Assembly (NCBI GenBank): GCA_016744275.1
Contig: JADGEP010000102.1
Location: 1-10,649, forward strand
Origin: Candidatus Krumholzibacteriia bacterium
GTDB lineage: Bacteria; Krumholzibacteriota; Krumholzibacteriia; LZORAL124-64-63
Length of the DNA stretch: 10,649 nt
Direction of reading: 5' to 3'
Every line of letters starts with the position of its first letter. Within the stretch, counting starts at the first letter, position 1. The notes beneath the pieces are model-generated. The model worked only from the letters and a program-made list of their open reading frames with translations, had not been told where the DNA came from and did no database searches. Shown here piece after piece: positions 1-5,392 of this stretch. The position numbers and the translations under genes were made by a program.

Positions 1-2
1 CT

Positions 3-16
3 ATTATATATAAATG
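3..16. other. AT-rich patch, possible DNA unwinding element
   Basis: Fourteen consecutive A/T bases (attatatataaatg begins at 3) sit at the window's left edge, 32 bp from the first GGGATAA motif. AT-rich DNA beside a DnaA-box cluster is the usual arrangement of a duplex unwinding element. The patch is short and its left flank is missing, so this is only a candidate. A competing AT-rich candidate lies at 2076-2110 in the other origin segment. Confidence 0.25.
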
Positions 17-49
17 GTAGTTGTAGTAGAAGGGGGTGTTGGTAATTGG

Positions 50-97
50 GATAACTCGGTGGATTACTTGAAATACTGATCCAATCACCGGTTTAAA
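50..97 (+). promoter_or_regulatory. Promoter-like module matching the rpmH promoter region
   Basis: GATAACTCGGTG (50-61) is identical to 2350-2361 in front of rpmH. In both places CTTGA-N-A follows at the same distance (67-73 and 2367-2373). Here TTGAAA (68-73) would be a -35 element and TTTAAA (92-97) a -10 after 18 bp. No ribosome binding site or convincing reading frame follows, so if active it would make a short RNA antisense to the dnaA 3' region. It could equally be a shared protein-binding site, since the 5' part overlaps a GGGATAA motif. Confidence 0.25.
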
Positions 98-324
98 TGC
101 TTTCTCTACTTGGGATAAGTCTGGGCATAATTGGACAGGTTATCCCTGTTTTCCCCAACCATCAAAACTTATCCCAGTGCGGCAATTTTTACCCCATACT
201 TATCCCGAATTATCCCCCGGATTATCCCCAGCGAAAAGGCCTGATATTCGCCACTTTTGCCCGGCTTGGGCGGCTGGTTAAGCGGTCCGGCAAGGTTAGT
301 GGCCAGGACTACTCTGGCTGACAC

Positions 325-361
325 CCCTATATAGAAGAGTGACTGCCCTTATATAGAGGAG
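325..361. repeat. Imperfect direct repeat CCCT(T)ATATAGARGAG, two copies
   Basis: CCCTATATAGAAGAG (325-339) and CCCTTATATAGAGGAG (346-361) are two copies of one element with one inserted T and one A/G change, starting 21 bp apart (two helical turns). The second copy forms the loop and part of the stem of the hairpin at 339-368. Two in-phase copies suggest a protein-binding site between dnaA and the gene to its left. No known regulator motif is recognised. Confidence 0.5.
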
Positions 362-368
362 CAGTCAC
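339..368 (-). terminator. Hairpin 3' of dnaA, possible weak dnaA terminator
   Basis: GTGACTGC (339-346) and GCAGTCAC (361-368) form a perfect 8-bp stem around a 14-nt loop; with a one-base bulge the stem can gain CCT/AGG. It lies 60 bp beyond the dnaA stop codon. Read in the dnaA direction it is followed by TCTTCT rather than a clean T run, so termination would be weak. It may instead be a regulatory RNA structure between dnaA and its downstream neighbour. Confidence 0.35.
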
Positions 369-428
369 GTTTGAAAACAGTCTCAGGCTGTGCCGTTGGA
401 GCAGCGCTTCAGAGGGCCGATACAGACC

Positions 429-1883
429 TCAACGACGCCCCCGGATGCGGTCCTGGATATCGAGCACGGCGCCGCGGAACCGGGCATCGGTCTTCATCAG
501 GTCGGCTATTTTCTGACAGGCATAGCTCACGGTGGAGTGGTCCTTGTTGCCAAAAGCACGGCCAATTTGATTGAGGGAGGCGCCCGTCATTTCCCGAGAC
601 AGGTACATCGCGATCTGACGAGCCCGGGCCAGGTCCTGGGTGCGTCGCTTGGACTTGAGTTGATCGACGGTGACATCGTGGACAGAGCCCACGGTTTTCA
701 TGACATCGGCAATCTTAACCGGTCCGGATGAACTTCCCTGGAAAAAGGAGGAGAGAACCTCTGAGGCCATTTCCAACGAAATTTCATTTCCCGTCAGGCT
801 CGCGAAGGCCAGGAGACGAATGAGCGCCCCCTCAAGTCGGCGGATATTGTCGGTGATGTTCTCGGCGATGTAAGTGATCACATCGTCGGAAATCATGATC
901 TGATTCGACTCCACCTTGCGTTTGAGGATAGCCATGCGGGTTTCCAGATTGGGTGGCTGGACATCCGTGATCAGGCCCCACTCAAAACGCGAACGCAGGC
1001 GCTCTTCCAAAGTGGTGATCTCCTTGGGAGACCGATCACTGGTCAGAACGATCTGCTTTTTCAGATCATACAAGGCGTTAAACGTGTGGAAGAACTCTTC
1101 CTGGGTCGATTCTTTGCCAGTCAGGAAGGCCACATCATCGACCAACAGCACATCCATGCTGCGGTATTTCAGTTTGAATTCCGGGGTGCGCCGGTCACGA
1201 ATCGACGCGATCAGGTCGTTCATGAAATTTTCGGCCGTGATATAGCAGATGCGCTTGTCCGGGTCATCCTTGGCAATGGCGTTGCCAATGGCATGCATGA
1301 GGTGGGTTTTGCCCAACCCCACCCCTCCATGGATGAATAAGGGATTAAAATGGCCACCAGGATTATTCGAAACCGCCGTTGCTGCGGCAAAAACCAGATC
1401 TGTTCCCGAACCGACCACAAAATTGTCGAAGGTGTACTCGGGATTGATATTGGTCATGGTCGCTGTTCGCGGGGCCGTCACTGGCGTGGTTTTTTTGATC
1501 AGGATTCCCGGCTGGTTGGCCTTTTGTTGGGCCGCACCGGTGTCTAATCTGGCAGCTGGGGTTTCAGTCCCCCCCGTTTCGACGGTTGGTTCTGCTGTCG
1601 CCGAATTGGCTGTCATGGCCTGACTGATGGCTTTCGCCTCGGGCACTTGCAGTGAAAATAGAGTTTCGGTGCCAAAATAGTCGGATCCGGCCTCATTCAG
1701 GGCGTTCAAGTGGTGCTCGCTGAACCAATCCATGAAAAAACGATCCGGGCAATCAACGGAGGGCACATTTTTGTCAGTGTTGACCGGTTGCAGCGGCATG
1801 AACCAGGTGTTGAAGGTTTGTTGGGCAACTTTTTGCCGAACGACGTCAAGAATTTCAGGCCAATGCGTGTCCAGGTTCGTCAT
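429..1883 (-). CDS. dnaA: Chromosomal replication initiator protein DnaA
   Basis: DnaA is the AAA+ ATPase that binds DnaA boxes, opens oriC and loads the replicative helicase. The 484-residue product has all four domains. Domain I (1-85) contains the conserved TFNTWFMPL and DRFFMDWF stretches. A Ser/Thr/Ala-rich domain II linker spans about 86-140. The AAA+ core has Walker A GGVGLGKT (186-193), Walker B LLVDD (246-250), sensor 1 TSDR (281-284), an arginine finger in RLRSRFEWG (about 299) and sensor 2 RRLEGAL (348-354). DNA-binding domain IV ends the protein with the signature GNKDHSTVSYACQKI. I chose the ATG at 1883 because it places domain I at the usual distance from the N-terminus. An in-frame GTG at 1940 would add 19 residues that do not resemble DnaA. 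Neither start has a strong Shine-Dalgarno sequence; GAAGGGA lies about 15 nt before the ATG. A possible -10, TATTAT (complement of 1963-1968), overlaps a GGGATAA motif, which would allow autoregulation, but I see no good -35. Confidence 0.98.
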   Translation of the reverse strand: MTNLDTHWPEILDVVRQKVAQQTFNTWFMPLQPVNTDKNVPSVDCPDRFFMDWFSEHHLNALNEAGSDYFGTETLFSLQVPEAKAISQAMTANSATAEPTVETGGTETPAARLDTGAAQQKANQPGILIKKTTPVTAPRTATMTNINPEYTFDNFVVGSGTDLVFAAATAVSNNPGGHFNPLFIHGGVGLGKTHLMHAIGNAIAKDDPDKRICYITAENFMNDLIASIRDRRTPEFKLKYRSMDVLLVDDVAFLTGKESTQEEFFHTFNALYDLKKQIVLTSDRSPKEITTLEERLRSRFEWGLITDVQPPNLETRMAILKRKVESNQIMISDDVITYIAENITDNIRRLEGALIRLLAFASLTGNEISLEMASEVLSSFFQGSSSGPVKIADVMKTVGSVHDVTVDQLKSKRRTQDLARARQIAMYLSREMTGASLNQIGRAFGNKDHSTVSYACQKIADLMKTDARFRGAVLDIQDRIRGRR

Positions 1884-1999
1884 AGAGGAGCCAGCGAGTC
1901 CCTTCACCAGATCTTGGTTGCTTATTGTCCGACTTATCACCCATCTTGGCCTGATTTTTGGGATAATACCCGAGGGACTTTCGGTAGAGAATAGTCCAC

Positions 2000-2013
2000 A
2001 ACACCCGGGTGTT
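2000..2013. repeat. 14-bp perfect palindrome AACACCCGGGTGTT
   Basis: The sequence is its own reverse complement over all 14 positions. It lies between the weak box at 1992-2000, which it touches, and the perfect DnaA box at 2024-2032, about 120 bp upstream of the dnaA ATG. A dimeric regulator operator controlling dnaA or origin firing is a reasonable reading; no known operator is recognised. Confidence 0.5.
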
Positions 2014-2023
2014 TTCCCAGAAA

Positions 2024-2032
2024 TTATCCACA
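2024..2032 (+). other. Consensus DnaA box
   Basis: TTATCCACA is a perfect match to the consensus high-affinity DnaA box. It lies about 140 bp upstream of the dnaA start, where it could serve both initiation and dnaA autoregulation. Confidence 0.8.
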
Positions 2033-2071
2033 GGTCAAAATGAAACGTAAGTGACTGATCCTAAAGATGAT

Positions 2072-2252
2072 GTGAGAATATAAACCGAGTTTAATAAAAG
2101 TTATCAACAACCGCGGGGCGTTGTGGATAACTTTGATCTTCACTGTTGAAGTTATTCTCACCTGGGGCAAAACTAGCACGGGCGGTTTTGCCCAGCAAGA
2201 GATTTCTTTCAGAAGTTTCCAAGTTGTGGCTAAGTCAATATTCGGTGAGAAT
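2072..2252. repeat. Three copies of GTGAGAAT in the origin
   Basis: GTGAGAAT occurs at 2072-2079 and 2245-2252 on the plus strand and at 2154-2161 on the minus strand. The first two pair as GTGAGAATA / TATTCTCAC (2072-2080 and 2153-2161) almost symmetrically around the DnaA-box dyad. Copies two and three share an extra 5' G. The 8-mer resembles no standard DnaA box; it may bind another origin factor. Function is unknown. Confidence 0.45.
2097..2134. repeat. 38-bp dyad built from two inverted DnaA boxes
   Basis: AAAGTTATCAACAAC (2097-2111) and GTTGTGGATAACTTT (2120-2134) are inverted 15-bp arms matching at 14 positions, around the GC-only spacer CGCGGGGC (2112-2119). Each arm holds a DnaA box: TTATCAACA (one mismatch, 2101-2109) and TGTGGATAA (perfect, 2122-2130). 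Two DnaA protomers could bind in opposed orientation, or the DNA could extrude a hairpin. The symmetry extends well beyond the 9-bp boxes. Confidence 0.75.
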
Positions 2253-2345
2253 CTAGATAAAATTGGGGGCTTACGGCTTTCGCCCTCTCAAAAAGGTGGG
2301 ATTTTGTAGGGGGTTTGATCGGTGTTCATTTCCCGTCAAATCGAA

Positions 2346-2354
2346 TGTTGATAA
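2346..2354 (-). promoter_or_regulatory. Variant DnaA box just upstream of the rpmH promoter
   Basis: TGTTGATAA is the complement of TTATCAACA, one mismatch from consensus and identical to the variant box at 2101-2109. It ends 13 bp before the -35 hexamer of the rpmH promoter, so DnaA bound here could modulate the rpmH operon. Regulation is inferred from position only. Confidence 0.5.
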
Positions 2355-2367
2355 CTCGGTGTTTTTC

Positions 2368-2396
2368 TTGACACTGGTCATTCCGATCATTAATCT
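2368..2396 (+). promoter_or_regulatory. rpmH operon promoter (sigma-70 type)
   Basis: A perfect -35 TTGACA (2368-2373) is followed after 17 bp by TAATCT (2391-2396), which keeps the first two and last bases of TATAAT. This predicts a transcript start near 2403 and a leader of about 30 nt before the rpmH GTG. It is the only clear promoter found for the rightward gene series. Confidence 0.65.
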
Positions 2397-2433
2397 ATGC
2401 CGTTGAAATAGAGTTACCCAAAAGGAGAGATCC

Positions 2434-2568
2434 GTGAAACGGACATTTCAGCCCAGCAATCTCAAGCGCGCCCGTCGCCATGGCTTCCGCAAGCGGATGT
2501 CGACCAAGGCCGGCCGGCTTGTATTGAAGCGTCGTCGCACCAAGGGTCGCAAGCGTCTTTCTGCCTAA
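2434..2568 (+). CDS. rpmH: 50S ribosomal protein L34 (bL34)
   Basis: bL34 is a small, very basic protein of the large ribosomal subunit that binds 23S rRNA. The 44-residue product begins MKRTFQPSNLKRARRHGF and continues through RMSTKAGRLVLKRRR to GRKRLSA, the family hallmark from end to end, at the normal length. It starts with GTG; the Shine-Dalgarno sequence AAGGAGAG (2422-2429) lies four nucleotides upstream, which fixes the start. It is the first gene of the rightward operon, directly after the promoter at 2368-2396, and its usual partner rnpA follows after 93 bp. That gap holds no convincing gene. Confidence 0.97.
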   Translation: MKRTFQPSNLKRARRHGFRKRMSTKAGRLVLKRRRTKGRKRLSA

Positions 2569-2661
2569 CTTGGCACATTGCTTGCGATTGAGAATGGATG
2601 ACGAGCTTGATAGCGAGAGCGGACCGCAGCGTCACCGCAAACCATAAGGGCCTATTTTTGA

Positions 2662-3252
2662 ATGGCGGGTTTGGTGAACACCGATCTTAAAAAGATCAAC
2701 TGGCGGTCCCTGACCAGAAAAAGTGACTTCCAAAAAGTATACGAGCAGGGCGCCAAGAGAGTTGGCCGCCTTGTAGTCGTGTATTTTCTGGTACCTGACG
2801 GTGACCAGGGTGCTGATTCGACTATGAATTCGGATGCGATCATAGATTCGGACAAATCGCCCCAGATGGGTTTGCGGCCAACGCCAGATTATGGGCGGGC
2901 CGTGGTCGCCAGCAAGAAGGTCGGCAACGCGGTAGCGCGAAACCGGGCCAAGCGGCTGCTGAGAGAAGCGCGCCGGCTTGGAATCCTGGGAGATCCCGAC
3001 CAGCTCAGGCCCATTGGTGAAAGATTCCTGCGGGAATCGAGCGGCCAGATCAGCAGAGCCTCAGATGTCAACGACGTTTCGGAGGCCACCGATCTGCCCG
3101 CAGCTGTTTTGGCTACAGAAGCCAACGAAACGAATACGTTTGCAGGTTTGTGGGTAGTCCTCGTTGCGCGCCGGAGAATTTTGGGCGCGAACTCTCGCCA
3201 GGTGCGGGAAGAACTGGACTCTTTGCTGGGGATTGAACCACAACCTCATTAA
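2662..3252 (+). CDS. rnpA: Ribonuclease P protein component, with two insertions
   Basis: RnpA is the protein subunit of RNase P; it helps the catalytic RNA bind and cleave the 5' leader of pre-tRNAs. The signature is clear: SKKVGNAVARNRAKRLLREARR (about 84-105) contains the RNR..KR..RE RNA-binding helix, preceded by LTRKSDFQKVYEQG and VGRLVVVYFLV. The C-terminal strand and helix are VVLVARRRILGANSRQVREELDSLL. The product is 196 residues, against about 110-130 in most bacteria. The extra length is an acidic, Ser-rich insertion between the first two strands (about 46-77) and a second insertion (about 107-161) between the RNR helix and the last strand. The ATG at 2662 has only a weak AAGGG 11 nt upstream. 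Position after rpmH is the conserved one. Insertion boundaries are by eye. Confidence 0.95.
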   Translation: MAGLVNTDLKKINWRSLTRKSDFQKVYEQGAKRVGRLVVVYFLVPDGDQGADSTMNSDAIIDSDKSPQMGLRPTPDYGRAVVASKKVGNAVARNRAKRLLREARRLGILGDPDQLRPIGERFLRESSGQISRASDVNDVSEATDLPAAVLATEANETNTFAGLWVVLVARRRILGANSRQVREELDSLLGIEPQPH

Positions 3253-3312
3253 TCCGGTGCTGATCGTCTGATCCTGTGATTTTTGCCAAAGACGGGGCAC
3301 CTCAGGAATCGC

Positions 3313-3627
3313 ATGTGGCGTTTGCCATATTTTCTCATTCTCGGCTACCGGCGACTGGTTTCACCATTGTTGCCGTCTACCTGTCGCTTCTACCCAAGCT
3401 GTTCCAGCTACGGTGCCGAGGCCTACAAGGTGCACGGGTTCTTCCGTGGCACCTGGCTGACCATCCGGCGCATCGCCCGCTGCCATCCCTGGCATCCCGG
3501 GGGAGTCGACCCTGTACCTGGCAGCACCGAACAATCCCAACCCCAGCACGATGAGAACCATCACAACTGTGACCACAGTGCTGGCGTTCTGACACCCTCG
3601 ACCAACGGAGATTCCTTTCATGGATAG
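3313..3627 (+). CDS. yidD: Membrane protein insertion efficiency factor YidD
   Basis: YidD is a small membrane-associated protein that assists YidC-dependent insertion of inner-membrane proteins. The 104-residue product matches the family: an amphipathic N-terminus (MWRLPYFLILGYRRLVSPLLP), CRFYPSCSSYGAEA (24-37), HGFFRGTWL and RCHPWHPGGVDPVP (56-69). Cysteines at 24, 30 and 57 are at family positions. I chose the ATG at 3313, with AGGA six bases before it, rather than an in-frame ATG at 3283 that would add ten non-family residues. After DPVP there is a 35-residue polar, His-rich tail (QHDENHHNCDHS) that the core does not need. The stop codon lies inside the yidC start region (8-nt overlap), so translation is probably coupled. 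Confidence 0.95.
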   Translation: MWRLPYFLILGYRRLVSPLLPSTCRFYPSCSSYGAEAYKVHGFFRGTWLTIRRIARCHPWHPGGVDPVPGSTEQSQPQHDENHHNCDHSAGVLTPSTNGDSFHG

Positions 3628-5392
3628 GCGCACACTGCTGGCGTTTTTGCTGATCTTCCTTGTCTTCTCAAGCTACAGCTTCGTGATGAAAAAATTCTAC
3701 CCACCGGCCGAAGTGGCGGCTGTGGCGGATTCCACCGCTGTTGATCTGACACAGATTCCGGTTGAGCCGATGACCAATACGCCGGCGGCTCCGGCGACTA
3801 ATTTTGCCGATACTGCAGCCGGTGCCGAAGTCAGTTCGGCTGCCCAGGCATTGGCCCAGACCAACGCCGTGGCCGCGACCATCGTTCCGGTGGACTCTCC
3901 TCTTTACAAACTGGAGGTCGACACCCGTGGTGGTCGTATCACCAGTTGGAATGGCTTGAAATACGATCACTGGGAGGGCGGCCCCATCCAGTTGATCCCC
4001 GAAACCGGTCCCCGAGCGGGACTGGATGCCCTGATTTTCCGCGGGGCGGAACTCGACCTGGCAAACCTGGTGTTCGCAGCCGACAAGGCCGCGATCGTGA
4101 TGAGCGAAAGCAGTGGTGCGGCAAGCCTCACCCTGCGCGCCGAAACTGCCGGTGGGTTCGAAGTGCGGAAGATTTTCTCGTTCAGGCCCGATGTCTATGG
4201 CATCGAGGTCGACTATGTCTTGGCAGCTGTCAACGGACAGGCCAACCAATCCCTGAGCCTGACCGGTACGCCGGAAGAGTTCCGGTTCGGTTGGAACCAG
4301 GGCATTGCGCCGACGGAACGGAACCAGAAAATGGAGTTGCCTGCGTTGCGCTCCCTGGCCCGGGTTGGCGAGGACATCGAATACAAGAAGCGTGACGGTC
4401 TGAAAAAGGGCGTCGAAAAGGTGGCTGGCCAGTGGCGTGGTTCCGTGCATTTCGCGGGATTGCAAAGCCGGTACTTCACCGCAGTTGGTCTTGTTCCCCA
4501 AGAGCAGGGGGAACCGGTCGAAGGCACCATCCGGATCAGCGGAGACGCAGAAACGATGACCCAGTCCTGGGCCATTGATGTTCCCGCACTCCGGGGAGTA
4601 GGGGACGAAATCGCTGTCGCCCGCCTCGACCTGTACATCGGTCCTATGGAGACCGAACTGCTCCGTTCCTACGGACATGGTCTGGAAGAGAGCATGGACC
4701 TGGGCTGGAAAGTATTCCGGCCGTTGTCTGAGGTTGTTCTCTTGGGCATGGATTTCATGCATCGGTACATTTCGAATTACGGGCTGATCATCATCATTTT
4801 CTCGGTGTTGTCCAAGCTCGCGTTCTACCCGCTGACGAAATCCTCGACGGAATCCATGAAGAAAATGCAGGTCGTTCAGCCCAAGCTGAAGGCGCTGCAG
4901 GAGAAGTACAAGAACGACAAGGACAAACTGAACAAGGCGACGATGGAGCTCTACTCAGAGGAAAAAGTGAATCCTCTGGCGGGTTGCCTGCCGTTGCTGG
5001 TGCAATCGCCGGTGTTTATCGCGCTGTATCAGGCCTTGAATCACACCATTGCGCTGCGAGGTCAGCCCCTGGGTTTGTGGATCACGGATCTGTCTCAGCC
5101 CGACGCCATTACGACATTGCCGTTCGCGTTGCCGTTCCTTGGCAGTGACTTGAATGTCCTGCCCATCCTGATGGCTGTTGCCATGTACTTCCAAACCAAG
5201 TTCACCCCGAGCACCGGCGGCGGCCAAATGGCTGCCATGAATACAATGATGCCGTTGTTCATGGTTTTCATCTTTTACAACATGCCTTCGGGCCTCGTTC
5301 TCTACTGGCTGATCAATACCCTGATGCAGGGCTATCAAAGCTGGAGAATAACTAAGGACGCGCCCGCAGGTGGAGGAACCCAAACAGCATGA
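3620..5392 (+). CDS. yidC: Membrane protein insertase YidC (Oxa1 family)
   Basis: YidC inserts and folds inner-membrane proteins, alone or with SecYEG. The 590-residue product has the Gram-negative layout. TM1 (5-22) starts MDRRTLLAFLLIFLVF, an Ala/Thr-rich linker spans about 35-90, and the large periplasmic beta domain spans about 90-345. The conserved insertase core follows: TM2 (about 386-405), a charged cytoplasmic hairpin, TM3 with NPLAGCLPLLVQSPVFIALY (451-470), TM4 (about 510-525) and TM5 with MPSGLVLYWLINTLMQ (555-570). The residue aligned with the substrate-contacting Arg of E. coli TM2 (R366) is Lys399, in FSVLSKLAFYPLTK, a conservative change that keeps the positive charge. The Shine-Dalgarno GGAG (3607-3610) precedes the ATG. 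The gene overlaps yidD by 8 nt and khpB by 4 nt (ATGA). Confidence 0.98.
   Translation: MDRRTLLAFLLIFLVFSSYSFVMKKFYPPAEVAAVADSTAVDLTQIPVEPMTNTPAAPATNFADTAAGAEVSSAAQALAQTNAVAATIVPVDSPLYKLEVDTRGGRITSWNGLKYDHWEGGPIQLIPETGPRAGLDALIFRGAELDLANLVFAADKAAIVMSESSGAASLTLRAETAGGFEVRKIFSFRPDVYGIEVDYVLAAVNGQANQSLSLTGTPEEFRFGWNQGIAPTERNQKMELPALRSLARVGEDIEYKKRDGLKKGVEKVAGQWRGSVHFAGLQSRYFTAVGLVPQEQGEPVEGTIRISGDAETMTQSWAIDVPALRGVGDEIAVARLDLYIGPMETELLRSYGHGLEESMDLGWKVFRPLSEVVLLGMDFMHRYISNYGLIIIIFSVLSKLAFYPLTKSSTESMKKMQVVQPKLKALQEKYKNDKDKLNKATMELYSEEKVNPLAGCLPLLVQSPVFIALYQALNHTIALRGQPLGLWITDLSQPDAITTLPFALPFLGSDLNVLPILMAVAMYFQTKFTPSTGGGQMAAMNTMMPLFMVFIFYNMPSGLVLYWLINTLMQGYQSWRITKDAPAGGGTQTA

Larger units (their letters stand above)
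1..428. other. oriC: Left origin segment: TTATCCC (DnaA-box-like) cluster downstream of dnaA
   Basis: No convincing gene is present in these 428 bp. The stretch carries seven exact copies of the 7-mer TTATCCC: on the plus strand at 140-146, 169-175, 200-206, 210-216 and 222-228, and as GGGATAA at 48-54 and 112-118. The copy at 222-230 reads TTATCCCCA, one mismatch from the consensus DnaA box TTATCCACA; the others match only the 5' half well. The plus-strand starts are spaced 29, 31, 10 and 12 bp, roughly whole helical turns. The segment lies 3' of dnaA, where dnaN usually follows; dnaN would be beyond the left edge and is not seen. I infer it is the second half of a bipartite oriC. An eighth copy (1960-1966) lies upstream of dnaA. 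An alternative is a DnaA titration or regulatory site rather than an unwinding origin. Confidence 0.6.
1884..2433. other. oriC: Right origin segment between dnaA and rpmH
   Basis: This 550-bp divergent intergenic region has perfect DnaA boxes TTATCCACA at 2024-2032 and TGTGGATAA at 2122-2130. One-mismatch boxes lie at 2101-2109 (TTATCAACA) and 2346-2354 (TGTTGATAA), and there is a two-mismatch site at 1992-2000 (TAGTCCACA). Other contents are a GGGATAA motif (1960-1966), a 14-bp palindrome (2000-2013), a nested dyad (2072-2161) and an AT-rich stretch at 2076-2110 that could be the unwinding element. The gap between dnaA and rpmH is the ancestral oriC location in many bacteria. No reading frame here looks coding. 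From about 2165 to 2340 I see only one further GTGAGAAT copy (2245-2252). The region must also hold the dnaA promoter on the minus strand. Confidence 0.85.

Noticed and set aside
97..321. 74-codon plus-strand open frame beginning MLSLLGIS
   Set aside because: No Shine-Dalgarno, no family resemblance, and much of its Pro/Tyr/Ile content comes from translating the TTATCCC motifs.
1884..1940. Longer DnaA starting at the in-frame GTG at 1940
   Set aside because: The extra 19 residues do not resemble DnaA domain I, and the ATG at 1883 gives the normal domain start; not fully excluded because neither start has a strong ribosome binding site.
2121..2309. 62-codon plus-strand frame in the origin region
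   Set aside because: It starts inside a DnaA box, has no ribosome binding site and no recognisable protein features; the region is better explained as origin DNA.
2594..2647. 17-codon frame (MDDELDSESGPQRHRKP) between rpmH and rnpA, a possible leader peptide
   Set aside because: No clear ribosome binding site and no family match; an open frame this short is expected by chance.
3668..4762. 364-codon minus-strand open frame opposite yidC
   Set aside because: A shadow of yidC, which matches its family from end to end; the antisense product has no recognisable motif.
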